From Streptomyces sp. SDr-06 (GTDB lineage Bacteria > Actinomycetota > Actinomycetes > Streptomycetales > Streptomycetaceae), in assembly GCF_003324565.1 (NCBI RefSeq), contig NZ_QOLA01000026.1, positions 1 through 64,000 of the forward strand: DNA of 64,000 nucleotides, in the 5' to 3' direction. The stretch's first letter is position 1; each line of letters opens with the position of its first letter. Below, one piece after another: positions 20,313 to 29,081 of this stretch. The position numbers and the translations under genes were made by a program. Under the pieces are notes generated by a model. That model ran no database searches. It saw only the letters and a list, made by a program, of their open reading frames with translations, and was not told where the DNA came from.

Positions 20313-22267
20313 CGGTGAGCTCGGGGAGCGCGGGCTGGTACCTGCGGCGGCTGTCGCGGATGGGGCCGCGGGAGGTCGGCGGCCGGGTGGGCGACACGCT
20401 GCGCAGGCGGCGGTGGCGCTCGGCGCCGCCCAACTGCCCGAGGGTGCGCGGCTCCCGCTTCACCTCGGTCCTGCCCGCCGGGACGCTCGCCGGGATCGCG
20501 CCGGACGCCGCGAAACGTCTCATCGCCGAGGCGGACCGCCTGATGTACGGCCACGTCGAGTACTTCGGGGTGGTCCGCGACGATGTGGACCGGCCGGACT
20601 GGTGGTACGACCCGAAGACCGGCCGCCGCGCCCCGGGGGGTTACGCCTTCGACGTCCCGTACCGGGACGAGGACGCGGTCGGGGACATCAAGCAGATCTG
20701 GGAGCTGTCGCGGCACCAGTACCTCACGGTGCTCGCCGCCGCCTACGCGGTCACCGGGAACGAGCGGTACGCCGAGCGGGTGGCCAGGCATCTGCGGTCG
20801 TGGTGGGCGGCCAACGCGCCGCTGCGCGGGGTGCACTGGACCAGCGGCATCGAACTGGGGATCCGGCTGCTGTCCTGGGTGTGGATCCGCCGGCTGCTCG
20901 ACGGCTGGCCGGACGCGGCCGGGCTGTTCGAGGACAACCCGGTGGCGCGGACCCAGATCTGGCACCACCAGCGCTGGCTGGCCGCCTTCCCCAGCCGGGG
21001 GTCCTCGGCGAACAACCACGCCGTCGCCGAGGCCGCCGGTCAGTTCGCCGCGGCCTGCGCGTTCGGCTGGTTCCCGTCCTCGGAGCGCTGGCGGGCCGAC
21101 GCGCTGCGCTCGCTGGAGCGGCACCTGCGCGGCAACACCTTTCCCTCGGGCCTCAACCGCGAACTCGCCACCGAGTACCACGGACTGGTGCTGGAACTGG
21201 GCCTGGCCGCGGTGGCCGAGGCGGACGCCGCCGGCGTGCCGGTCCCCGATCCGGTCCGCCTGGTGCTGCTGCGGATGACGGACGCGCTCGCCGCGATCGT
21301 CGACAACCGGCTGCGGCCGCCGCGCCAGGGCGACGCCGACGACGGGCAGGGGCTGGTCGTGGACGGCTCGGGCACCGACCGCTGGGCCTCGCTCCTGGCC
21401 ACCGGCGACGCCGTGTTCGGCCGGCTCCCCTGGTGGCCGACGGTGACCGCCACCGATGTGCGCACCCCGCTGCTCGCCGCCCTCGTCCGGCCCCGCCCGC
21501 AGGACGCGAGGACCCGCCCGGCGAGCCGGCCGGCGCACTTCGCCGACGCGGGACTGACCATCCTGCGCGGTCCGCAGGAGATCTGGTGCCGCTGTGACGG
21601 CGGGCCCCACGGCTTCCTGTCCATCGCGGCCCACGCCCACGCGGACGCGCTGTCCGTGGAGGTCCGGCACGACGGGGTCGACGTGCTCGCCGACCCGGGG
21701 ACGTACTGCTACCACGGGCAGCCCGAGTGGCGGCAGTACTTCCGCTCGACCCTCGCCCACAACACCCTGCGGCTGGACGGCCGCGACCAGTCCGTCTCCG
21801 GCGGCCCGTTCCTGTGGATCCGGCACGCCCGCAGCCGCGTCCTGACGGCGGACACGTCCGCGCCGGGCATGTCCCACTGGTGTGCCGAGCACGACGGCTA
21901 CCGGCCCTCCGTGCACCGCCGTCGCGTTGAACTGGCCTCCGCACAAAGCGAGTTACGGGTGGTGGACGAGGTGCCCGGTCCGCGGCGGCCCGTGCAGCTG
22001 GCGTTCCACCTCGGCCCGACGATCACGGCGGACCTGTTGGGGAGCCGGGCGGTGCTCCGCTGGACCCGCGACGGCGAGGACCGCTCCGCCGTGTTCGAGC
22101 TGCCCGGTCAGCTGTCCTGGCGGGCGCATCGCGGCGAGAGCCATCCGCCGCTGGGCTGGTACTCCGCCGGGTTCGGCCGCAAGGAGCCCGCCACGGCGCT
22201 GGTCGGCACCGGGTTCACCGACGGCGCCGGGGAGTTCACCAGCGTGCTCAGGTTCCGGGGCGAGTGA
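20309..22267 (+). CDS. Heparinase II/III-family (uronate lyase-like) protein
   Basis: 652 residues from the ATG at 20309, overlapping the previous stop (ATGA). An N-terminal alpha/alpha toroid (about 60-370) is followed by the beta-sandwich Hepar_II_III domain with the hallmark HAHADALSVE at 441-450, then DPGTYCYHG, FRSTLAHNTLRLDG and DQS. Relatives cleave uronic-acid polysaccharides such as heparin or alginate by beta-elimination. No clear signal peptide is visible, which is odd for a lyase of an exported polymer; locus-encoded members may act on lipid-linked or imported material or edit during export. Codon 549 (21953-21955) is TTA. Association with an AlgD-like enzyme supports a uronate-containing polymer. 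Confidence 0.85.
   Translation: MTVSSGSAGWYLRRLSRMGPREVGGRVGDTLRRRRWRSAPPNCPRVRGSRFTSVLPAGTLAGIAPDAAKRLIAEADRLMYGHVEYFGVVRDDVDRPDWWYDPKTGRRAPGGYAFDVPYRDEDAVGDIKQIWELSRHQYLTVLAAAYAVTGNERYAERVARHLRSWWAANAPLRGVHWTSGIELGIRLLSWVWIRRLLDGWPDAAGLFEDNPVARTQIWHHQRWLAAFPSRGSSANNHAVAEAAGQFAAACAFGWFPSSERWRADALRSLERHLRGNTFPSGLNRELATEYHGLVLELGLAAVAEADAAGVPVPDPVRLVLLRMTDALAAIVDNRLRPPRQGDADDGQGLVVDGSGTDRWASLLATGDAVFGRLPWWPTVTATDVRTPLLAALVRPRPQDARTRPASRPAHFADAGLTILRGPQEIWCRCDGGPHGFLSIAAHAHADALSVEVRHDGVDVLADPGTYCYHGQPEWRQYFRSTLAHNTLRLDGRDQSVSGGPFLWIRHARSRVLTADTSAPGMSHWCAEHDGYRPSVHRRRVELASAQSELRVVDEVPGPRRPVQLAFHLGPTITADLLGSRAVLRWTRDGEDRSAVFELPGQLSWRAHRGESHPPLGWYSAGFGRKEPATALVGTGFTDGAGEFTSVLRFRGE
21953..21955 (+). 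promoter_or_regulatory. TTA leucine codon in the heparinase-like gene
   Basis: Codon 549, in the stretch encoding QSELRV. Third TTA codon of the polysaccharide locus. Confidence 0.8.
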
Positions 22268-22280
22268 GGAGTAAGGACAC

Positions 22281-23819
22281 GTGGGGATCACATGGCGACG
22301 CTGGGCGCTGCCGACGGCTGCGCTGGCGCTGGTCGTGCCGGTGGCGACCGGCTGTACGAGCACGCCGGATCCCGGGTCGGAGCCGACCGCCTCGCCCTCC
22401 CCGACCACGGCGGCGGCCGCGAACGCGGCCCGGGTGTGCGCCAAGCCCCCGGCCGGGCCCGCGAGCGCGCCGGCGGGCGCGGTGAGCGTCGACCCCTCCG
22501 TCGCCGGCGACCTGGCGGCGAAGACCAGGAGCAGCCCCCCGAACACCACGTTCTGGCTCCGGCCGGGCCGGCACACGCTCGAACAGGACCGCTACGCCCA
22601 GGTCATCCCGAAGGACGGCGACAGCTACATCGGCGCGCCGGGCGCGGTGCTCGACGGCCGCAGGACCAACCAGTACGCGTTCGGCGGCACCGCCCGCGAC
22701 GTCACCCTCCGGTACCTGACCGTGCAGGGCTTCGTTGCGCCGCAGAACGAGGGCGTGGTCAACCACGATTCGGCCGACGGCTGGGTGATCGAGCACACCA
22801 CCGTCCAGAACAACTCCGGCGCCGGGCTGATGGCCGGTGCCCGCCAGCAGGTCCGCGCCAGCTGTCTGCGCGGCAACGGGCAGTACGGCATGAACGCGTA
22901 CAAGACCGGCGCTGCCCTCACCGGCCTGGTGCTCGAAGGCAACGAGATCACGGCGAACAACACCGACGACTGGGAGCGGCAGAAGCCGGGCTGCGGCTGC
23001 ACGGGAGGCGTCAAGTTCTGGGCCGTGGGCGGCGCCGACATCCGCGGCAACTGGGTGCACGCCAACCGAGGAACCGGCTTGTGGGCGGACACCAACAACA
23101 ACGATTTCCGCATCGAGGACAACCTGCTCGAGGGCAACGACGGCGCCGCGCTGATCTATGAGACCAGCTACAACGCGGTCATCCGGAACAACACGATCCG
23201 GCGGAACAACTGGGTCGAGGGCCGCAAGTACGCCGACCGCGGCGACACCTTCCCGTATCCGGCCGTCTATCTGTCCGAGTCCGGCGGCGAACCACGGATC
23301 CACGCCCGCACCGACAAGATCGAGATCTACCGGAACGTGCTGGAGGACAACTGGTCCGGCATCACCCTGTGGGAGAACGCCGACCGGTTCTGCAACAGCC
23401 CGGCCAACACCTCCTCCGGCGACTGCACGCTGCTGGTGCCGCACTCGGACCGCTGCGCGCGGCCCGCGATCTCCGCCGCACCGCTCTACGCCGACTGCCG
23501 GTGGAAGACCCAGCGGGTGGACATCCACGACAACCGCTTCCTGCTGAACCCGTCCGTCGTCGGCTGCGCGGCGAAGTGCGACCGCATGGCGATGCTGGCC
23601 AATTACGGCACCTATCCGGACTGGTCGCCGTACCAGGGCGAGCAGGTGGCCGACGCGATCACCCTCGACCAGCACAACCGCTGGCACGACAACGTCTATG
23701 TCGGACCCTGGAAGTTCGTCGCCCACGACCCGAGCCGGGTGCTCGACTCCGGGCAGTGGCAGGGCGCGCCGTACCGGCAGGACCCGAACAGCACCTTCGA
23801 CCTGCGGGCCGGTGGTTGA
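22281..23819 (+). CDS. Right-handed parallel beta-helix lipoprotein
   Basis: 512 residues from the GTG at 22281, with GAGGAGTAAGG upstream. The leader ends in the lipobox VATGC (Cys25), followed by a Thr/Ser/Pro linker, so the protein is anchored outside the membrane. The body shows parallel beta-helix (PbH1) coils: VLDGRRTNQYAF, YLTVQGF, WVIEHTTVQNNSGAGL, VLEGNEITANN, RIEDNLLEGNDGAAL and IRNNTIRRNN, ending in paired-Cys loops around 360-425. This fold is shared by pectate lyases and by alginate C5-epimerases such as AlgG. In this locus an epimerase, lyase or polymer-binding role is inferred, and no catalytic residues are assigned with confidence. Confidence 0.85.
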   Translation: MGITWRRWALPTAALALVVPVATGCTSTPDPGSEPTASPSPTTAAAANAARVCAKPPAGPASAPAGAVSVDPSVAGDLAAKTRSSPPNTTFWLRPGRHTLEQDRYAQVIPKDGDSYIGAPGAVLDGRRTNQYAFGGTARDVTLRYLTVQGFVAPQNEGVVNHDSADGWVIEHTTVQNNSGAGLMAGARQQVRASCLRGNGQYGMNAYKTGAALTGLVLEGNEITANNTDDWERQKPGCGCTGGVKFWAVGGADIRGNWVHANRGTGLWADTNNNDFRIEDNLLEGNDGAALIYETSYNAVIRNNTIRRNNWVEGRKYADRGDTFPYPAVYLSESGGEPRIHARTDKIEIYRNVLEDNWSGITLWENADRFCNSPANTSSGDCTLLVPHSDRCARPAISAAPLYADCRWKTQRVDIHDNRFLLNPSVVGCAAKCDRMAMLANYGTYPDWSPYQGEQVADAITLDQHNRWHDNVYVGPWKFVAHDPSRVLDSGQWQGAPYRQDPNSTFDLRAGG

Positions 23820-23820
23820 G

Positions 23821-25113
23821 ATGGCCCAAGACCCGGCCCGCGGCGCGCCGCCCGCGGCGGACGCCCGGCCCGGCGACGCACCGCGCCCGCCCGGCACCCC
23901 GAAGCTCGTCGGCACGGTCTGGGGGCTGCTGATCCTCAACACCCTCGGCTCCGCCGGGGCCAGGACCATCGTCCCGCTGCCGCGCTCCCTCATCCAGCTG
24001 GTCACCATGGGCTCGCTGGTGGGCGCGTTCGCGCTGGCGCTCACCCTCAACCTCCGGCTGCGCATCCGGTCCAGTTCCTTCCTGTTCCTGCTCACGCTGC
24101 TGCTGGTGGCGAGCGTCATCTCCAGCGCCCATCTGGAGTCCGGCTTCGGCGCGCTGTTCCGGTGTTTCCGGCTGACGCTCTTCACCGGCACGCTGTGGCT
24201 GCTCGGCCGCTGGTGGGACGGCGGCCCCACCTTCGTGCGGCACCACATCCGGATGTACTTCGCGGTGCTCGGGTCGGTCGCCGCGGGCCTGGCCATCTCG
24301 CCGGGGGCGGCCATGCCCGACCTCTACGGCGGGCGGCTGGTCGGCGCGCTGTGGCCGCTCACACCGCCGCAGATCGCCCAGTACGCCGCGGTGATCGTCG
24401 GCCTGACCGTGCTGCTCGTCCTGGGCCACCGCACCGACCGGACCAGCGCGGCGGTGATCATCGTGCCGTCCCTCGTCCTGCTCGCGCTGACCCATACCCG
24501 CACGGCCACGCTCGGCCTGCTCGTCGGTCTCGCGCTGGCGATCGGCTCGCTCGTGCTGACCAGCGCGGCGGCCCGCCGGTTCTTCACCTGGGCGGTGCTG
24601 TGCGCGACGGTGGCCGCGGTCGGGTTCAGCTCCGCGCTCCAGACCTGGTTCCTGCGCGGGCAGACCGAGGAGAACTTCTCCAACCTCACCGGCCGGGCCA
24701 AGGTCTGGGACGCCCTGCTGGCAGCGCCCCGCACGACCGCGCAGCAGTGGCTCGGCGTGGGCCTGGGCGACAAGTCGTTCGGCGGGCTGCCGATCGACAA
24801 CAGCTGGCTGGCCGTCTACAACGAACAGGGGCTGATCGGCATCGCCCTGGTCGCACTGATCATCCTGGTCCTCGGCACCATCGCACTGCTGCGGCCCCCC
24901 TCGCTGTCGCGGGCGTGCGCGATCTATCTGATCAGCTACTGCGCCATCGCCTCGTACACCGAGGCCGGTCTCGGCGACGCCTCGCCGTACCTGCTGCACC
25001 TGGCCGTGGCCGCCTCGCTCCTTTCGGCGCCCGCCGCGGCCGCTCCGCCCACCGCACCCGCGGCCCCTCGACGACATGTCCCGCGCTGGGCGCGGAGATC
25101 GGAGGTGACGTGA
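23821..25113 (+). CDS. O-antigen ligase / Wzy-type polymerase family membrane protein
   Basis: 430 residues from the ATG at 23821, one base after the previous stop. About ten membrane helices follow a Pro/Ala-rich cytoplasmic N-terminus, with a long extracytoplasmic loop (about 275-335) holding FLRGQTEENFSNLTGRAKVW and GVGLGDKSFGG, then IDNSWLAVYNEQGLIG, the Wzy_C/ligase signature. It is the best candidate for the polymerase that joins lipid-linked repeat units outside the membrane in this Wzx/Wzy-type pathway. A ligase attaching polymer to a surface acceptor is the alternative; no second candidate polymerase is present in the locus. Confidence 0.85.
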   Translation: MAQDPARGAPPAADARPGDAPRPPGTPKLVGTVWGLLILNTLGSAGARTIVPLPRSLIQLVTMGSLVGAFALALTLNLRLRIRSSSFLFLLTLLLVASVISSAHLESGFGALFRCFRLTLFTGTLWLLGRWWDGGPTFVRHHIRMYFAVLGSVAAGLAISPGAAMPDLYGGRLVGALWPLTPPQIAQYAAVIVGLTVLLVLGHRTDRTSAAVIIVPSLVLLALTHTRTATLGLLVGLALAIGSLVLTSAAARRFFTWAVLCATVAAVGFSSALQTWFLRGQTEENFSNLTGRAKVWDALLAAPRTTAQQWLGVGLGDKSFGGLPIDNSWLAVYNEQGLIGIALVALIILVLGTIALLRPPSLSRACAIYLISYCAIASYTEAGLGDASPYLLHLAVAASLLSAPAAAAPPTAPAAPRRHVPRWARRSEVT

Positions 25114-25115
25114 GC

Positions 25116-26357
25116 ATGCACGTCCTCGTGGTGCACAACCACTACGCCTCGGCCCAGCCGAGCGGCGAGAACAAGGTCGTCGAGCAGGAGGTGGCACTGC
25201 TGCGCGCGGCCGGCCACCGGGTCGAGGTGTTCGAGCGGCGCAGCGACTCCATCGCCGCCCGCTCCCTCCTGTCCAAGGCGGCCGTGCCTCTCCTGGTGCC
25301 GTGGAACCCGGCGGTCCGCGCCGAACTCGCCGCGCGGCTGCGCGCCGAGCGGCCGGACGTGGTGCACATCCACAACGTCTTCCCGCTCCTGTCGCCCGCG
25401 GTACTGGCCGCGTGCGCCGACGCCGGGGTGCCCGCCGTGGCCACGCTGCACAACTACACCCAGGTCTGTCCGCCCGGCACGCTCCAGCGGGACGGCCGGC
25501 CCTGCACCGAGTGTGTCGGGGCGACGCCGCTGCCCGCCGTGCGGCACGGCTGCTACCGGGGCTCGCGGCTCGCGACGGTGCCGCTCGCCGTCAGCCTGTC
25601 GGTCAACCGGCGGCGGTGGTGGTCGGGCGTGGAGCGGTTCTTCTGCATCTCCGCGGCGCAGCGCGACGTGCTGGTGCGGGCCGGGATGCCGCCCGAGCGG
25701 CTGGCGGTGAAGCACAACTTCGTACCGGAGCCGGACACATGGCGCGAGGGCGACGGCGAACACGTCCTCTATCTCGGCCGGCTCGCGGAGGCCAAGGGCC
25801 TACGGCTGCTCATGGCCGCGTGGGACGAGATCGCGGCGAGCGGCGGCGTGGGCGTGCCGCTCGTGATCGCGGGCGCGGGGCCGCTGGAGCCGGAGGTGGC
25901 CGCGTGGGCGGCGGGCCGGGACGACGTGCAGTTCGTCGGCCTGTACGACCCGGCCCAGTGCCGCCGGGCCATCGCGCGATCGGTCGCCGTGGTGGCTCCC
26001 TCGACGTGGCTGGAGGCGTTCGGCCTGGTCGTGGTGGAGGCGATGGCGGCGGGGGTGCCGGCGGTCGCGGCCGGGCACGGCGCGTTCGTCGAACTCGTCG
26101 AGGACGGGGTGACGGGGCTGCTGCACACGCCGGGCGAGGCCGCCTCGCTGGCGGCGTGCCTGCGCCGGATCACGGCCGGAGCGGCGTCCAACCGGGAGAT
26201 GGGGCAGGCGGCCCGGCGCCGTTACGAGCAGGGGTTCAGCCCCGCCGTGGGTCTTGAGCGCCTGATGGAGGAGTACCGGACCGCGATCGCGGGTCGGTCG
26301 GCACTGGCTCGCGGCGGGGACACCCGCGCGGGCAGGGGGAATGGGGACAGCAGATGA
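25116..26357 (+). CDS. Glycosyltransferase family 4 (second)
   Basis: 413 residues. GGAGG at 25101-25105 precedes both a GTG at 25110, overlapping the previous stop, and the ATG at 25116; I prefer the ATG for spacing. The N-terminal half has VLVVHNHYASAQPSGENKVVEQEV and VVHIHNVFPLLSPAVLAA; the C-terminal half has YLGRLAEAKGLRLL and the donor-site motif PSTWLEAFGLVVVEAMAAGVPAVA with its E-x7-E. A Cys-rich insertion (VCPPGTLQRDGRPCTECVG) is typical of one subfamily of polysaccharide GT4 enzymes. It adds a sugar to the repeat unit. The stop overlaps the methyltransferase ATG. Confidence 0.87.
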   Translation: MHVLVVHNHYASAQPSGENKVVEQEVALLRAAGHRVEVFERRSDSIAARSLLSKAAVPLLVPWNPAVRAELAARLRAERPDVVHIHNVFPLLSPAVLAACADAGVPAVATLHNYTQVCPPGTLQRDGRPCTECVGATPLPAVRHGCYRGSRLATVPLAVSLSVNRRRWWSGVERFFCISAAQRDVLVRAGMPPERLAVKHNFVPEPDTWREGDGEHVLYLGRLAEAKGLRLLMAAWDEIAASGGVGVPLVIAGAGPLEPEVAAWAAGRDDVQFVGLYDPAQCRRAIARSVAVVAPSTWLEAFGLVVVEAMAAGVPAVAAGHGAFVELVEDGVTGLLHTPGEAASLAACLRRITAGAASNREMGQAARRRYEQGFSPAVGLERLMEEYRTAIAGRSALARGGDTRAGRGNGDSR

Positions 26358-27643
26358 CACGATGCCGACTCTGCGGCTCACAGGCGATGGCGAGCGTCGT
26401 CGACCTCGGGGCGACGCCTCCGTGCGAGAGCTTTCTCGCCGCGGACCAACTGGACCTGCCGGAGCCCGCGTACCCGCTGCACCTGCGGGTCTGCACGGAG
26501 TGCTGGCTCGCGCAGATCCCGCCGCTGATCACACCGGAGGAGACGTTCAAGGAGTACGCGTACTTCTCCTCCTACTCGACCTCCTGGGTGGAGCATGCGC
26601 GCACCTTCGTCACCGACGCCGTGGGGCGGCTGGGGCTCGGGTCCGACGCCTTCGTGGTCGAGGTCGCGAGCAACGACGGATATCTGCTCCGGCACATGGT
26701 GGACCGGGGCATCCGCTGCCTGGGCATCGAGCCGTCGGTGAACGTCGGCGCGGCGGCCCGGGACGCGGGCGTGCCCACGCTGACGGAGTTCCTGGACCCG
26801 GAGGTCGGCTCGGCCGTCCGCGCCGAGCACGGCCCGGCGGACCTGGTCGTGGCCAACAACGTGTACGCGCACATCCCCGACGTGGTCGGGTTCACCCGGG
26901 GGCTGCGCGCCCTGGTCGCCGACGACGGCTGGGTCTCCATCGAGGTGCAGCACCTGCTGACCCTCATCGAGGAGAACCAGTACGACACGATCTACCACGA
27001 GCACTTCCAGTACTACACGGTCGCCTCCGCCGCCCGGGCGCTGGCGAGCGGCGGACTGGCGCTCGTGGACGTCGAGTTGCTGCCCACGCACGGCGGCTCC
27101 ATCCGGCTGTGGGCCCGCCCCGCCGAGGTCGCCGGCGAGCCGAGCATTGGGGTATCCCCTGATCGAGCGGAGCCGAGAGCTTGGGGAAGGGTCGCCGACG
27201 TGCTGGCCCGGGAGAAGGCCGCCGGGCTGCAGGAGCTGTCCGGGTACACCGAGTTCTCCGCCCGGGTGGCCAAGGTGCGCCGGGACCTGCTGCGGTTCCT
27301 CATCGAGGCGGCCGAGCGCGGCGAGACGGTCGTCGGCTACGGCGCCCCCGGCAAGGGCAACACCCTGCTCAACCACTGCGGCGTCCGCCCCGACCTGCTG
27401 CCGTACACGGTCGACCGCAATCCCTACAAGCACGGCAGGTTCACCCCGGGCACCCGCATCCCGATCCTGCCGCCCGAGCGGATAGCCGCCGACCGGCCGG
27501 ACTATGTGCTCGTCCTGCCGTGGAACCTGCGGGCCGAGCTGGTCGAGCAGCTGTCCTTCGTGCACGCCTGGGGCGGCCGACTCGTCTTTCCCATACCCGA
27601 GTTGAGCGTTGTCGAGGTCGCGTCCGGAAAGGTCACAGCATGA
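26354..27643 (+). CDS. SAM-dependent sugar C-methyltransferase
   Basis: 429 residues, ATG overlapping the previous stop. Three parts are visible: an N-terminal zinc-binding region (Cys pairs CRLC and CTEC), a Rossmann SAM-binding domain (VVEVASNDGYLLRHM and LVVANNVYAHIPD) and the C-terminal C-methyltransferase domain (VGYGAPGKGNTLLNHCGV and YTVDRNPYKHGRFTPGT). Relatives such as TylCIII and NovU methylate carbon atoms of NDP-keto-sugars, giving branched sugars. Between GEPS and RVADVL lies a 15-codon insert (27146-27190) whose codons (ATT, GTA, CGA, AGA, GGA, AGG) are foreign to the gene; it looks like an in-frame repeat insertion. The adjacent nucleotidyltransferase probably makes its substrate. 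Confidence 0.88.
   Translation: MTRCRLCGSQAMASVVDLGATPPCESFLAADQLDLPEPAYPLHLRVCTECWLAQIPPLITPEETFKEYAYFSSYSTSWVEHARTFVTDAVGRLGLGSDAFVVEVASNDGYLLRHMVDRGIRCLGIEPSVNVGAAARDAGVPTLTEFLDPEVGSAVRAEHGPADLVVANNVYAHIPDVVGFTRGLRALVADDGWVSIEVQHLLTLIEENQYDTIYHEHFQYYTVASAARALASGGLALVDVELLPTHGGSIRLWARPAEVAGEPSIGVSPDRAEPRAWGRVADVLAREKAAGLQELSGYTEFSARVAKVRRDLLRFLIEAAERGETVVGYGAPGKGNTLLNHCGVRPDLLPYTVDRNPYKHGRFTPGTRIPILPPERIAADRPDYVLVLPWNLRAELVEQLSFVHAWGGRLVFPIPELSVVEVASGKVTA
27146..27190 (+). repeat. In-frame 45-base repeat-like insert in the C-methyltransferase gene
   Basis: Fifteen codons encoding IGVSPDRAEPRAWGR interrupt the linker between the SAM domain and the C-terminal domain. The DNA carries TCCCC (27154-27158) and GGGGA (27183-27187) arms and the core GAGCGGAGCCGAGAGCTTGG, which resembles short interspersed hairpin repeats I associate with Streptomyces intergenic regions. 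Codon choice differs sharply from the flanks, and the length is a multiple of three, so the frame survives. Confidence 0.6.
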
Positions 27644-28434
27644 AGGTCGTCCTGTTCTGCGGAGGCTACGGGCTGCGGATGCGCAACGGAGCCTCCGACG
27701 ACATGCCCAAGCCGATGGCCATGGTCGGCCCGCGGCCGCTGATCTGGCACGTCATGCGCTACTACGCGTACTTCGGGCACACGGAGTTCATCCTGTGCCT
27801 CGGATACGGGGCCCACCACATCAAGAAGTTCTTCCTCGACTACGAGGAGACCACCTCGAACGACTTCGTCCTGCGGGGCGGGCGGACCGAGCTGCTGTCC
27901 ACCGACATCTCCGACTGGACGATCACCTTCGTGCAGACCGGCGTCGAGTCGCCGATCGGGGAACGCCTGCGCCGGGTGCGCCACCACCTCGACGGCGACG
28001 ACATGTTCCTCGCGAACTACGCCGACGTCCTCACCGACGCACCGCTGCCCGAAATGATCGACTCCTTCGCCCGGCGCGACGCCGGTGCCTCGATGATGGT
28101 GGTGCCGCCGCAGTCCTCCTTCCACTGCGTGGACCTGGGCGAGGACGGCCTGGTGGGTGGCATCACCGCGGTGAGCGAACTGCCGCTGTGGGAGAACGGC
28201 GGCTACTTCGTGCTCCGCCAGGAGATCTTCGACCACATCCCGGAGAACGGTGACCTGGTCGCGGACGGATGCGCCCAACTCGCCAAGCGGGGAAGGCTGG
28301 TGGCCCACCAGCACCGCGGTTTCTGGAAGCCGACCGACACCGTCAAGGAGCGCGCCGCGCTCGACGCCGCCTACGCCCGGGGCGAGCGCCCCTGGGCCGT
28401 GTGGGAGCGGGACAGCGCCGGGGCGCGGGCGTGA
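27640..28434 (+). CDS. Sugar-1-phosphate nucleotidyltransferase (glucose-1-phosphate cytidylyltransferase-like)
   Basis: 264 residues, ATG overlapping the previous stop. It opens MKVVLFCGGYGLRMR, a slightly altered G-G-x-G-x-R-M loop, with MPKPMAMVGPRPLIWHVM supplying the substrate-binding Lys and ENGGYFVLRQEIFDHI and GFWKPTDTVKERAAL typical of the RfbF/DdhA branch. The predicted product is an NDP-hexose, most likely CDP-glucose, at the head of a deoxysugar branch. A dedicated CDP-glucose 4,6-dehydratase is not obvious beside it; the SDR at 29082 might fill part of that role. Nucleotide specificity is inferred from overall resemblance. Confidence 0.8.
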   Translation: MKVVLFCGGYGLRMRNGASDDMPKPMAMVGPRPLIWHVMRYYAYFGHTEFILCLGYGAHHIKKFFLDYEETTSNDFVLRGGRTELLSTDISDWTITFVQTGVESPIGERLRRVRHHLDGDDMFLANYADVLTDAPLPEMIDSFARRDAGASMMVVPPQSSFHCVDLGEDGLVGGITAVSELPLWENGGYFVLRQEIFDHIPENGDLVADGCAQLAKRGRLVAHQHRGFWKPTDTVKERAALDAAYARGERPWAVWERDSAGARA

Positions 28435-29078
28435 TCCGGCTCGGGGCCGGGCCCCTGGACCGGATCGTCGCGGTGGGCGCGCACTGCGACGACATCGCCA
28501 TCGGCGCCGGCGGCACCCTGCTCACGCTGTGCCGCGCGCGGCCGGGTCTCCGCGTCGACGCCCTGGTGCTGTCCGGCGGAGGCGGCGAGCGCGAGCAGGA
28601 GGAGCGGGCCGCGCTCGACGCCTTCTGCCCGGGCGCCGACCTGCGGCTGAGTGTGCTCAAGCTGCCGGACGGCCGGATGCCCGCGCACTGGGACGAGGCC
28701 AAGGCCGCGGTGGAGGAGCTGCGCCTGCGGACCGAGCCGCATCTCCTGCTGGCCCCGCGCACCGATGACGCGCACCAGGACCACCGCGCCCTGGCGAAGC
28801 TGGTGACCACCGCGTTCCGCGACCACCTCGTCCTGGGGTACGAGATCGCCAAGTGGGACGGCGATCTCGGCCGTCCGGCGGCCTATCAGCCGTTGTCACC
28901 GGAAATCGCCGACCACAAGGCGCGGCTGCTGCACGAGCACTATCCCTCGCAGCGGCACCGGTCCTGGTTCGACCGGGAGGCCTTCCTCGGCCTCGCACGG
29001 ATCCGCGGCATCGAATGCCAGACGCGCTACGCCGAGGCGTTCGCCGTCACCAAACTCACTCTCGATCTGGGGGAATGA
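28431..29078 (+). CDS. PIG-L (LmbE-like) family deacetylase
   Basis: 215 residues from the GTG at 28431, overlapping the previous stop. The family's zinc-site motif appears as VGAHCDDIAIGAGGTL (His-x-Asp-Asp; here HCDD) near 17-32, and the distal metal ligand as DDAHQDHRAL near 108-117. PIG-L proteins remove acetyl groups from N-acetylamino sugars such as GlcNAc derivatives. Here it probably exposes an amine on a repeat-unit sugar, perhaps for later acylation. It is shorter than MshB-type enzymes but complete in its motifs. Confidence 0.85.
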   Translation: MIRLGAGPLDRIVAVGAHCDDIAIGAGGTLLTLCRARPGLRVDALVLSGGGGEREQEERAALDAFCPGADLRLSVLKLPDGRMPAHWDEAKAAVEELRLRTEPHLLLAPRTDDAHQDHRALAKLVTTAFRDHLVLGYEIAKWDGDLGRPAAYQPLSPEIADHKARLLHEHYPSQRHRSWFDREAFLGLARIRGIECQTRYAEAFAVTKLTLDLGE

Positions 29079-29081
29079 ACC

